Below the pieces are notes generated by a model that was not told the DNA's origin, made no database searches, and saw only the letters and a list, made by a program, of their open reading frames with translations. Positions 25,548 through 33,818 of a stretch of DNA of 64,000 nt are shown in pieces. A program made the translations under genes and the position numbers. This stretch comes from Pseudoalteromonas rubra (lineage in GTDB: Bacteria > Pseudomonadota > Gammaproteobacteria > Enterobacterales > Alteromonadaceae), in NCBI RefSeq assembly GCF_005886805.2, contig NZ_CP045429.1, forward strand, positions 3,504,501 to 3,568,500, read 5' to 3'. The stretch's first letter is position 1. Each line of letters begins with the position of its first letter.

Positions 25548-27668
25548 ATGCACACTCATTTAACCTCGCTCGCTAAACGTATTAAACAGCAGGTCAGCCT
25601 GCCTCTTACCAAGTCTCCCTCAATGCTGCTAGTCGCTGCACTCTGCCTGCCATTAACAGCTTTAGCCCAAACTCCCACTCAAGCCAGTGACCCCATGCAA
25701 CTCAACTCAACCAGCAGTAGTTACTCAAAAGGAGCTGCTGCGACGCAGCTAAAAGATGACAGTTATATTGTGACCTGGGTAGGCTCTACTTCCAACGGTG
25801 AGTACAGCAGAATATTTGCAAGACACTACCATATGGATGGTACACCCAAAGGTGAGCGCTTTATTGTGAACTCTCTTGCCTCCGCCAATGAACTCCCGGG
25901 TATAGTTAGTTTGGAAGACGGGGGATATGCCATCTCATGGCAACATAGTTATGACGATCTTCAGGGCTATACCCGTTTAAAATCCCTGGTAAAACGATTT
26001 AACGCACAAAGTCAGCCAGTCAGCTCAGAATTCGAAGTTGTATCAGATAAAACGCTCTACAAGACCAAGTCCGAGTTGGCGGCACTGACGAATGGTGGCA
26101 TGGTCGTTGCTTTGATCCTTGGTTCAGATTCAGATGTCTATGTGAAGCTCTACGACGCAGACAACCGCAGCCAGGGAAGCTTTATCAGGGTACCACTTCC
26201 GAACTATACGAGGACGAGCAAAGTAAAAATTACCGAGCTTGATACAGGCTTTATTGTTACCTGGTTAAGCAGCAGCGGAAACCGCTACAACATTCACGGT
26301 CAACGCTACAATCAGTCCGGAGAAACCGATGGCGCAATGCTCACCTTCGCTGAAGGACTTTCTTCTATCAACTATAGCACTGAAACTTTGAGCAATAGTG
26401 ACGTTCTCATCAGTTGGCAAGAATTGCAAGAAGACGGCCACATATACGCAAAAAGATACAACCCCAGTGCTGAAACTATAACAGAGGCATTTGTTGTAAA
26501 TACCAGCCCGATAGTTAAAAAACCGTCCTCTATTAATCCATCAGCGGTACAAACGGCCCCCTCTGTTACGGGACTTGAGAATGGAAACTACCTCATAAGC
26601 TGGTTTAGCGACACCCCAAACAGCAACGGTGTAATTTATGCTCAGATGTTCAATGCTCAAAACGAGCAAAAAGGTGAGGAATTTCAAGTCTTTGCCAGCA
26701 GCAGTACGGCCACCAGCGCTTCCTTTGTTGAATCTCTCAATGCTGAGAAGGTTTTAATAGGTTGGACACAGGCATCTGCAGAGACGAGTAACTTTGATAT
26801 CTTCACTCAGCAATATCAATATGCCGGCTCAGTAGCACAATCACTGGAGCTGGGTATGCCGACTGGCACAATATTAGAAGGCGATACCGTGCACCTGCCA
26901 ATCAAGGTAAAGGGTGCTAATATCTACGGTTTAGATACCATCATCAATGTCAGTGACACCACCAAAGCCCGCATTTCTGGCGGGGATTATGGCGAGTTTT
27001 TACCCTCCGATGAGCGTCTATCCGTGCCCATGGGTATCAGCGACAATCAGTGGGATGGTGCACTGGCGCTGATGGCCCCGGCCACCGCCAAATCCGGCGA
27101 AGGTGACTTTGCCACTGTCACTCTGATTGCCGAGCAAGCCGGTACGGTGAACCTCACCTTGCAAGCGCAAATGACCGACCAGCAAGGCAACTACCTGAAC
27201 CAGAGCAATACCGACTATACATTGTCCATCGAAGAGTCTGTGACTTTAACTGGCAATGTTGCCGACTTAGGCATTGCTGGTGACTTTATTTACGTCACCC
27301 TCTATATCAACGGACAGCGCGTCACCATTAACCCGGATGGCAGTTTCTCCGTGTGCGTCGGCCTGGGCGAGGTCACGATGTCTCTGAGTGCACCGGGCCA
27401 CCTTACGGCCGAGAAACAGATCACGCTGACAGCGGGTCAGGCTGACATTGACTTCGGCCAGATCCCATTAGCTGGTGGTGACAGCAATGGCGATAACGTC
27501 ATCGACATTGCTGACCTGACCCAGTTATTGGGTGCCTATCGCTCAGTGGATGGCCAACACAATGGCTATGTGATGGCGGCTGACTTTAATCGCGACGGCG
27601 CAATTAACCTGCAGGATTTAACCCTGCTGGGTGCCAACTTTGGCAAACAAGGACCACAAAGCTGGTAA
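25548..27668 (+). CDS. secreted propeller-cohesin-like-dockerin protein, copy 1
   Basis: ATG 25548 was chosen for its ribosome site (AAGGA, 7 bases upstream). The 706-residue product has a long signal peptide (ending ALAQTP). It has about seven repeats of roughly 50 residues, each with an LxDGxYxxxW-like strand (LKDDSYIVTW, LEDGGYAISW, LENGNYLISW), suggesting a seven-bladed propeller. A cohesin-like beta domain follows (ILEGDTVHLPIKVKG, then GDFATVTLIAEQAGT), then a carboxypeptidase-regulatory-like domain (INPDGSFSV). The end is a type I dockerin (about residues 643-706) with calcium loops DSNGDNVIDIAD and DFNRDGAINLQD. A cohesin-like gene follows in the same operon. Base composition turns GC-rich near 26.9 kb. 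The ligand of the propeller is unknown. Confidence 0.85.
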   Translation: MHTHLTSLAKRIKQQVSLPLTKSPSMLLVAALCLPLTALAQTPTQASDPMQLNSTSSSYSKGAAATQLKDDSYIVTWVGSTSNGEYSRIFARHYHMDGTPKGERFIVNSLASANELPGIVSLEDGGYAISWQHSYDDLQGYTRLKSLVKRFNAQSQPVSSEFEVVSDKTLYKTKSELAALTNGGMVVALILGSDSDVYVKLYDADNRSQGSFIRVPLPNYTRTSKVKITELDTGFIVTWLSSSGNRYNIHGQRYNQSGETDGAMLTFAEGLSSINYSTETLSNSDVLISWQELQEDGHIYAKRYNPSAETITEAFVVNTSPIVKKPSSINPSAVQTAPSVTGLENGNYLISWFSDTPNSNGVIYAQMFNAQNEQKGEEFQVFASSSTATSASFVESLNAEKVLIGWTQASAETSNFDIFTQQYQYAGSVAQSLELGMPTGTILEGDTVHLPIKVKGANIYGLDTIINVSDTTKARISGGDYGEFLPSDERLSVPMGISDNQWDGALALMAPATAKSGEGDFATVTLIAEQAGTVNLTLQAQMTDQQGNYLNQSNTDYTLSIEESVTLTGNVADLGIAGDFIYVTLYINGQRVTINPDGSFSVCVGLGEVTMSLSAPGHLTAEKQITLTAGQADIDFGQIPLAGGDSNGDNVIDIADLTQLLGAYRSVDGQHNGYVMAADFNRDGAINLQDLTLLGANFGKQGPQSW

Positions 27669-27678
27669 CACTACCTAA

Positions 27679-27700
27679 GAGGCTGCTGCGTTGCAGCCTC
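27679..27700 (+). promoter_or_regulatory. hairpin between dockerin and cohesin genes, copy 1
   Basis: An 8-bp perfect stem (GAGGCTGC and GCAGCCTC) lies 10 bases past the dockerin gene stop and 27 bases before the cohesin ATG. A hairpin occupies the equivalent spacer in copy 2 with a different sequence. It probably attenuates transcription or protects the upstream mRNA end. Confidence 0.65.
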
Positions 27701-27727
27701 ATTTACTTATTTATAGGGAGTAAAAGC

Positions 27728-28369
27728 ATGAAATATATAATGTATATTGCCACGTTGCTAATGAGCATCAGTGCGCTTGCAGAGCCAGGGCGTATTTATC
27801 TACAGACCGCTAACCCACAAATTAAAATCGGCAGCGAATTTTATGTCGATGTGATGGTGGCAGATCTGCCTGATGTCTACGGCGTGCAATTAACCCTGAA
27901 CTACGACGCCAAATCCATCACCTTGGTAGATCAGGACACAAAAACCAAGGGGGCTCAGCTAGAGCACGGTAATTTTCTTAACGCTAACGGTCTGTATGTA
28001 TTGCGAAATCAAGCGAATACACAACAAGGAACAATACAGTATATCGTTAGCCAGGTTGCACCAACAAAAAGCGCTGCGGGTAGTGGGCGCCTTGCCCGGC
28101 TGTATTTTAGTGGACCCGCGGACGCCACGGATACCGAGCTATCCATTCAGGTTGCTGAGTTTGGTACGCGAAGTGGAGAAAAATACACGTACACACCTCA
28201 TGCAGCTTTGAACCTGAGTTTTGATACCAACTACCAAATCCAGGCCAAACCCGGCATTGCGCTCAAAGCCTGGGGACTGGGATTAGCTGCATGCTTTTTA
28301 CTGCTAGCATTGACGTCAACCCTGTTTCGCAGAAGCCGCTTAGAGACTAAAGCTCAGCCAACAACTTAA
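27728..28369 (+). CDS. membrane-anchored cohesin-like protein, copy 1
   Basis: This 213-residue protein has a signal peptide (residues 1-18, ending ISALA). One cohesin-like domain spans about residues 22-170: GSEFYVDVMVADLPDVYGVQ, LNYDAKSITLVD, and GSGRLARLYFSG with a closing strand. A C-terminal transmembrane helix (about residues 181-200) is followed by RRSR. The topology puts the cohesin outside the cytoplasm. Cohesins bind dockerins; the adjacent upstream gene encodes a dockerin protein, making the two a likely pair. The C-terminus resembles protein-sorting tails (hydrophobic helix plus Arg), but I see no clear PEP or GlyGly motif. AGGGAG precedes ATG 27728. The paralogue at 30932 has nearly the same length (214). 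Confidence 0.83.
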   Translation: MKYIMYIATLLMSISALAEPGRIYLQTANPQIKIGSEFYVDVMVADLPDVYGVQLTLNYDAKSITLVDQDTKTKGAQLEHGNFLNANGLYVLRNQANTQQGTIQYIVSQVAPTKSAAGSGRLARLYFSGPADATDTELSIQVAEFGTRSGEKYTYTPHAALNLSFDTNYQIQAKPGIALKAWGLGLAACFLLLALTSTLFRRSRLETKAQPTT

Positions 28370-28770
28370 GATGACCTGGTATCGAGTTTCACCTTGATTT
28401 AATCTCGCAGCCCGCTTTAGGTATAGAGGCACGCTACTTTTAGACATATACCCAAAGCGAGGCTAATCCATCAAGCTTTTCAGTTCGTGTCGCCTGGACG
28501 AAGTCATTCTGCCGTTACGCTGACACGTTAGCAACACCAGAAACTCATCGATATTCAGAGCATTTGTTAAGTTAATACTAAATACCTAGTTAGCTTACGC
28601 ATTCAGAACATTTAACACACGCTATTTAATGAATATATCCATCACTAACTTTTACCTCGCTAAAATTGTAATCCTTTCTTTTCATTATAATTATGATCAT
28701 TTATCCTAGCAGCGTGCATACAAACTAGGCTCTAAAAAGAGACCAAACTATAATGTAAGGAAATAGTACT
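28370..28770. other. 401-bp spacer between the two cohesin-dockerin units
   Basis: No gene, repeat or clear terminator is visible. It probably holds the promoter of the second unit, but I cannot point to specific -35 and -10 boxes. Confidence 0.5.
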
Positions 28771-30870
28771 ATGACACTTTTAAATACCCGCTCAAATACA
28801 ACTCACCCGCCATCATCAATCAAAAAGTTTGCCCGCAATGCTGTCATGCTTGGCTTGCTTGGCCTGCCGTTACTCAGTAACGCGCAAGCACCTGTACAAG
28901 TTGGTGACCCATTTGTTGTCAATAATTGGAAGGACCAAACACAACGCTTCAATGAGACCGCCGTACTGAAAGACGGCAGTTATGTCACGATTTGGACCGG
29001 CAAAGACCCAATGTTTGGACAGGATCCGGTGTTCGCTCAACGCTTTAATGCAGATGGCACACTGGCTGGCACAGAGACTTATTTGAGCTACTCACCATCG
29101 CATCGCCACAACTCTGCTGCTATCAGCCCACTCAATGACGGCGGCTATGCTACAGCATGGGCGCGTTATAAAGACAATTCAACTGATTTGGTTATCCGCA
29201 CCTTTGATGCGGACGGCACCCCAAGAATCGACGAATTAGTGATTAAATCTGTCCAGATGGACTTACTTGGCAGTCCGACAGTAACCACACTTAGCAACGG
29301 CGAATTTGTTGTGGCCTGGGCCCATGCCAATCCGATCGCAGCCAATAGCGACATCTATGCACAACGCTTTCTTGCCAATGGGACACCTGCCAGTGACGCA
29401 TTTATTGTCTCCAATACCGTTGAATATGAGCAAAAACTTGTGTCGCTAACCGCATTAAGCGATGGCAAATTTATGGCCTCCTGGCATGGTCGAGGAATAG
29501 GTGATGACCACGGTGTGTTTATTCGTACATTCGCTGCTGATGGCACACCACTCACTGATGAAACCCTGGTCAATGACAATAGCGACGGCCAGCAGCAAAC
29601 CGCAGCAATCGATACGCTGCCAGATGGTAGCGTTGTCGTGACCTGGGTAAGCTTAACAGCTGACAGCACAGACATTATGGTCAAACGTATGAATGCTGAT
29701 GGTACGCCAGCTGGACAACAAACTATGGTAGATCAATCGACAGTTAACCTGTTCACCATCCCTTCAGTAGCTGCTCTGAGCGATGGCCGCTATGTGCTGT
29801 CCTGGCAGGGAGAAGACGATATTGCCAGCCCCTCTTATCTATATACCCGAGCGTATAACGCCAATGACACCGCAACCGGTGACAAAGTGACAATATCGAG
29901 TTTGCACTATGCTGGTGTACAAAATCAGGTAACCGCACTATCTGATAATGACTATATTATCCACTGGTCAGATGAAAATGTATTTACTAGCATGGACGTA
30001 TTCGGCCAGCACATGACACTAAATGGTGGGCCTGCAACTGCACTGACACTCGAATTACCGCAAACCACAGTCCTTGAGGGGGATACAATTACCCTGCCAC
30101 TCACTGTATCAGGCAGCGATATCTATGGTATTGATGCGTCAGTCCGTGTCAGTGCGATGTTCGATATGGCCCGCATCACCGGCGGTGAATATGGCGAGTT
30201 TTTACCGTCTGATGAACGCCTGTCGGTGCCCATGGGGATCAGTGACAAGCTTTGGGATGGAGCATTGGCTTTAATGGCCCCCGCTACAGCGAAAACAGGT
30301 GAAGGCCAGTTTGCCTCTATCCAGTTACTTGCAGAGCAAGCCGGTGTGATTGACCTGGTTGTCAACGCTAAAATGACTGACCAAGAGTCTAACTATTTAC
30401 TGAACAATGAAACCACTTACTCTTTGATCATCAAAGAATCAGTGACCCTAACTGGAAACGTTGCAAACCTTGGCGTCACAGGTGACTACAGCAATATTGT
30501 GCTTCGCATCAATGGTCAGCTCGTCACTATTAATCCAGATGGTAGTTTCTCGGTGCGCGCACCACTGGGCAACGTAACACTGTCACTTGAGGCACCCGGA
30601 TACCTGAGTGCCGAGAAGCAACTCAACTTCTCAGCGGGTCAAGAAGACATCGACTTTGGACAGATTGAACTCGTCGGCGGAGACAGCAACGGTGATAACC
30701 TCATTGATATTGCTGACTTGACGCAGCTACTGGGTGCTTATCGTACTAAAAAGTCAGACAACAACGGCTACGTTTCTGATGCAGATTTCAATGGAGACAA
30801 TGAAATCAATATCCAGGACTTAACCTTAATGGGTGCCAACTTTGGCAAACAAGGGCCGCAAAGCTGGTAA
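28771..30870 (+). CDS. secreted propeller-cohesin-like-dockerin protein, copy 2
   Basis: This 699-residue paralogue of the 25548 product has the same layout: a signal peptide ending LLSNAQA, seven propeller-like repeats (LKDGSYVTIW, LNDGGYATAW, LSNGEFVVAW, LSDGKFMASW, LPDGSVVVTW, LSDGRYVLSW, LSDNDYIIHW), a cohesin-like domain (VLEGDTITLPLTVSG), a regulatory-like domain and a C-terminal dockerin with loops DSNGDNLIDIAD and DFNGDNEINIQD. The propeller regions of the two copies differ widely, while the C-terminal third is nearly the same protein encoded by different codons. That pattern fits an old duplication with different propeller ligands and a conserved docking end. TAAGGA upstream supports the start. 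Confidence 0.86.
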   Translation: MTLLNTRSNTTHPPSSIKKFARNAVMLGLLGLPLLSNAQAPVQVGDPFVVNNWKDQTQRFNETAVLKDGSYVTIWTGKDPMFGQDPVFAQRFNADGTLAGTETYLSYSPSHRHNSAAISPLNDGGYATAWARYKDNSTDLVIRTFDADGTPRIDELVIKSVQMDLLGSPTVTTLSNGEFVVAWAHANPIAANSDIYAQRFLANGTPASDAFIVSNTVEYEQKLVSLTALSDGKFMASWHGRGIGDDHGVFIRTFAADGTPLTDETLVNDNSDGQQQTAAIDTLPDGSVVVTWVSLTADSTDIMVKRMNADGTPAGQQTMVDQSTVNLFTIPSVAALSDGRYVLSWQGEDDIASPSYLYTRAYNANDTATGDKVTISSLHYAGVQNQVTALSDNDYIIHWSDENVFTSMDVFGQHMTLNGGPATALTLELPQTTVLEGDTITLPLTVSGSDIYGIDASVRVSAMFDMARITGGEYGEFLPSDERLSVPMGISDKLWDGALALMAPATAKTGEGQFASIQLLAEQAGVIDLVVNAKMTDQESNYLLNNETTYSLIIKESVTLTGNVANLGVTGDYSNIVLRINGQLVTINPDGSFSVRAPLGNVTLSLEAPGYLSAEKQLNFSAGQEDIDFGQIELVGGDSNGDNLIDIADLTQLLGAYRTKKSDNNGYVSDADFNGDNEINIQDLTLMGANFGKQGPQSW

Positions 30871-30883
30871 TACTCTTAATTCA

Positions 30884-30910
30884 AAAGGCCATAGCAATGC
30901 TATGGTCTTT
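30884..30910 (+). promoter_or_regulatory. hairpin between dockerin and cohesin genes, copy 2
   Basis: AAAGGCCATAGC and GCTATGGTCTTT pair with one G-U wobble around a 3-base loop, 13 bases past the dockerin gene stop and 21 bases before the cohesin ATG. The sequence differs from the copy 1 hairpin but the position is equivalent. Confidence 0.65.
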
Positions 30911-30931
30911 GATGCTTATTGGGACAAAAAA

Positions 30932-31576
30932 ATGATAAAGAGTTTGATGTTAAGCACCTCATTGCTGCTGAGTGTTGCCACCATGGCAACTGAAGGCAAG
31001 GTATTTCTTGAAACCTCTAACACACAAATCAAGACAACCAGCGAGTTCTATGTCGATGTGATGGTCAAAGACCTACCAGAGGTATATGGCGTGCAGCTAT
31101 CGGTCAGCTATGATCCACAGACACTAACGCTCATTGACCAGAACCCAAAAATCGCAGGGGCACAACTTGAGCATGGCAACTTCCTGGATACAAAGCGCTT
31201 GTATACTTTGCGCAACCAGGCAACCCCTAAATCTAGAGAAGTACAATATATCGTCAGCCAGGTGGCCCCAGCTGAAAGCGCGTCAGGAGACGGGCGATTG
31301 GCGCGGCTTTACTTCTCAGCCCCGACAAACGCGACCAATACCGACATTTCTATCAAGCGCGTCGAATTCGGTACTCGACATGGTGAGAAACACATTTATC
31401 GAACAAACACCCCTCTCAACCTGAGTTTCGATGCACAATTTAGCCAACAAGAAAAACCCACTCCAGAGATGCCTGATTGGTTGTTGGTATTATCAACCTT
31501 GTTACCAGCCTCACTCATTGCATGGATTTTCTGGCGTAAGACAAAGTCTCAACGCAGGCCGGATCAGACGGCGTGA
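30932..31576 (+). CDS. membrane-anchored cohesin-like protein, copy 2
   Basis: I chose ATG 30932 because it begins a normal signal peptide (residues 1-18); the longer open frame starts inside the dockerin gene. The 214-residue product matches the 27728 paralogue throughout: TSEFYVDVMVKDLPEVYGVQ, VSYDPQTLTLID, GAQLEHGNFLD, YIVSQVAPAESASGDGRLAR and VEFGTRHGEKHIY. A C-terminal transmembrane helix (WLLVLSTLLPASLIAWIFW) is followed by RKTKSQRR. It is probably held in the inner membrane with the cohesin facing the periplasm, unless processed by a sortase-like system. The likely partner is the dockerin of the preceding gene, and cross-binding between the copies is plausible because the dockerin contact positions are nearly the same. 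Confidence 0.83.
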   Translation: MIKSLMLSTSLLLSVATMATEGKVFLETSNTQIKTTSEFYVDVMVKDLPEVYGVQLSVSYDPQTLTLIDQNPKIAGAQLEHGNFLDTKRLYTLRNQATPKSREVQYIVSQVAPAESASGDGRLARLYFSAPTNATNTDISIKRVEFGTRHGEKHIYRTNTPLNLSFDAQFSQQEKPTPEMPDWLLVLSTLLPASLIAWIFWRKTKSQRRPDQTA

Positions 31577-31601
31577 AGTCGATAGTTTAACAACCATACA
31601 C

Positions 31602-31853
31602 TCATCGATGTTTATATTGTGTGGGGCAATACCCCCGAGACACAGAAGCCGGGCGTAGCTTGCTATGTTTAGTCACCCTGGCACTGACTCGTTGACGCCA
31701 TAGCCTAAAACTGGATGGCTTTAGATTATGGCGCATCAGCCGGATAACGGCTGATTCACTCAACCCAAACTGGTCTTCGATAGCTTCGAACGGTGTTCTA
31801 TCCTCCCAGGCCATCTCGATGACTCGGGATAGGTCATGGCTACTTAATTGCAT
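31602..31853 (-). CDS. small helix-turn-helix protein (DUF2805/TIGR03643-like)
   Basis: I prefer ATG 31853 (83 residues), preceded by a weak GGGA; a longer frame starts at 31895. The core MAWEDRTPFEAIEDQFGLSE is followed by VIRLMRHNLKPSSFRLWRQR and a basic RVTKHSKLR segment. It is typical of a conserved small-protein family with an HTH-like fold. Its function is unknown; DNA or RNA binding is likely from the fold and charge. It is convergent with the second cohesin gene. Confidence 0.8.
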   Translation of the reverse strand: MQLSSHDLSRVIEMAWEDRTPFEAIEDQFGLSESAVIRLMRHNLKPSSFRLWRQRVSARVTKHSKLRPASVSRGYCPTQYKHR

Positions 31854-32047
31854 TGTTTTTCCCACGATATTTTCTCTTGTTATATCGCTGAGCAATACGC
31901 ACTACAGAGCACCGCGGTTTAATTAAGCCTGCTTTTTTTGCAATGGCCTGGATTAAGATTCTTGCTCTTTTGCACAACGGCCAATCAACGTAAGTACTCA
32001 CCATCAATCAATTTCATATTACCAAAGTGACCAGCGCATGGATCTCT

Positions 32048-32172
32048 AAAATGACTCATTTCACCTTGCGCAAAGACCAAGCTAAAGCTTGACTTTGCAC
32101 CACAACTCGCAAAAAAGAGATACTTAATCTCTGGCACGAGTGGGCACACCTCCATGTGAAGGGCTTCCGGCT
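32048..32172. repeat. tandem terminator block, unit 1
   Basis: This 125-bp unit recurs at 32193-32319 (offset 145 bp) with only a few differences. It holds two inverted repeats. AGAGAT/ATCTCT at 32116-32132 is followed on the minus strand by a T-run, and is an intrinsic terminator for minus-strand transcripts. A CAAAG-CAAGCT/AGCTTG-CTTTG hairpin lies beside it. The block is downstream of the AGCS symporter gene. Confidence 0.85.
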
Positions 32173-32192
32173 AAACTTACTCAGCAGTAGTC

Positions 32193-32319
32193 AAAATGGC
32201 TCATTTCACCTTGCGCAAAGACCAAGCTAAAGCTTGACTTTGCACCACAATTCGCAAAAAAAAGAGATACTTAATCTCTGGCACGAGTGGGCACACCTCC
32301 ATGTGAAGGGCTTCCGGCT
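32193..32319. repeat. tandem terminator block, unit 2
   Basis: This is the second unit of the tandem duplication, 127 bp long because its A-tract is two bases longer. It ends at the first base of the AGCS stop codon complement. It differs from unit 1 at very few other positions (GGCTC for GACTC, ATTCG for ACTCG), so the duplication is recent or kept alike by gene conversion. Confidence 0.85.
32256..32279 (-). terminator. intrinsic terminator of the AGCS symporter gene
   Basis: On the minus strand AGAGAT, a 5-base loop and ATCTCT are followed by a run of seven or more T, 40 bases past the AGCS stop. An almost identical terminator is repeated at 32111-32132. Confidence 0.88.
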
Positions 32320-33779
32320 CACCCGTCCATGGGTGAGCGTTCAGCAAGCTGCGAAGCTTTGCTTCGGTCTTGCTGAACCCAAACATCTTCGTGGAGAGTG
32401 CCTTGATAGTTGACTTTCGTGGGGTCGAAGTGGATTTTTTCAGCCGATTTTTTCTGGCTCTGGTAATCTTTCGTCAAATTCATGATGGTTGGGGTGAGCT
32501 GCACAATCGCGTAGATGTTCACCAGTGTCATCAAACCCAATGCCATGTCAGCAAGGCTCCAGACTTGCTGTAAAGTGGCGCTGGCGCCCCACAACACCAT
32601 CGCTAAATACACGGCGGTGTAGCCCAACCGCCCGGCTTTGTTATCCAGCTTGAACAAGTGTAAATTGCTCTCCGCATAGGCGTAGTTAGCCACGACAGAG
32701 GTAAAAGCAAATAAAGTAATGGCGGCAGCAATCAGATAATCGCCGGCTTCACCAAAGTGTGCCTGCATTGCGTTTTGAGTCAGACTGATACCAGCCATTT
32801 CTCCGCTGACGGGTAAACCAGACAGTAACACCACCACGGCTGTACAGCTACATAACACCAGGGTATCAATAAAGACACCCAACATTTGTACATAGCCTTG
32901 CGCAACCGGATGATTAGGCACAGGCGTTGCACCAGCTGCGGCATGAGGCACACTGCCAGCCCCTGCTTCGTTAGAATACAACCCTCGTTGAATGCCATTT
33001 TTAATCGCAGCGCCCAAAGCGCCCGCCCCCGCTTCAGTTAAACCAAACGCTGACTGGAAGATATCCAGCAACATGGCAGGCACCTGAGCAATATTGATGA
33101 GCAATATGAGTAAGGCCGTTGCAACAAACGCGAGACCCATAAAGGGCACAATCAACTCAGCAAAACGGGCAATGCTACGCAGGCCACCGTAGACAATCGC
33201 GCCGGCAAGAATTGCAATCACCAGCCCTGTGTATAAGGGGTTAATGGTGAATGTATTATGGAGTGCTTCGGCAATGGTATTGGCTTGCATGGCGCTAAAA
33301 CTAAAGCCATAACCCAGGAATAAACACAGGGCAAACACCACTGCCAGCTTAGGTTTGCCAAGCCCGGCCCGAATATAATAGGCAGGACCACCACGAAACT
33401 CCCGATGTTCATCGCGGACTTTATAAAGCTGGCCCAGCACACTCTCCGCAAATCCAGTCGCCATGCCAAGCAAGGCAATGACCCACATCCAGAATACTGC
33501 CCCACTGCCGCCCAGAGAGATTGCCATCGCTACCCCGGCCAGATTACCTGTGCCGACCCGGGCAGACAGGCCTGTACACAAGGCTGCAAAGGAACTGATC
33601 CCTGAGCTGTCACCACTCATGCTGCCCTTCATCACACTGAACATATGACCAAAGTGGCGAAACTGCACCCACTTCAGCCGCCAGGTAAACCAACATCCGG
33701 CAATCAGTAACAGATAAATGAGTATCTGGCCCTGCCCCCACAGAAGATTATTAATTGGGTCAACGATAAATGCCATCAT
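32319..33779 (-). CDS. sodium:alanine/glycine symporter (AGCS family)
   Basis: This protein of about 486 residues has around 11 transmembrane helices. It carries the AGCS signatures GLSARVGTGNLAGVAMAISL, GGPAYYIRAGLG and IQRGLYSNEAGAGSVPHAAA. The family couples Na+ entry to uptake of small neutral amino acids across the inner membrane. An AGGTGA sequence supports ATG 33779 or 33776; an in-frame GTG at 33785 overlaps it and is less likely. It is 39 bases downstream of ctlX on the same strand, suggesting an operon linking amino-acid uptake and citrulline breakdown. A hairpin lies inside the last codons (32341-32377) and duplicated terminators follow. Confidence 0.93.
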   Translation of the reverse strand: MMAFIVDPINNLLWGQGQILIYLLLIAGCWFTWRLKWVQFRHFGHMFSVMKGSMSGDSSGISSFAALCTGLSARVGTGNLAGVAMAISLGGSGAVFWMWVIALLGMATGFAESVLGQLYKVRDEHREFRGGPAYYIRAGLGKPKLAVVFALCLFLGYGFSFSAMQANTIAEALHNTFTINPLYTGLVIAILAGAIVYGGLRSIARFAELIVPFMGLAFVATALLILLINIAQVPAMLLDIFQSAFGLTEAGAGALGAAIKNGIQRGLYSNEAGAGSVPHAAAGATPVPNHPVAQGYVQMLGVFIDTLVLCSCTAVVVLLSGLPVSGEMAGISLTQNAMQAHFGEAGDYLIAAAITLFAFTSVVANYAYAESNLHLFKLDNKAGRLGYTAVYLAMVLWGASATLQQVWSLADMALGLMTLVNIYAIVQLTPTIMNLTKDYQSQKKSAEKIHFDPTKVNYQGTLHEDVWVQQDRSKASQLAERSPMDG

Positions 33780-33818
33780 ACTCACCTGCCTGTTGTTATT
33801 GTTTTGTTGTTATTTATT

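Noticed and set aside
32201..32386. 61-codon minus-strand frame across the duplicated terminator block
   Set aside because: It overlaps the end of the AGCS gene and consists mainly of repeat sequence; a chance frame.
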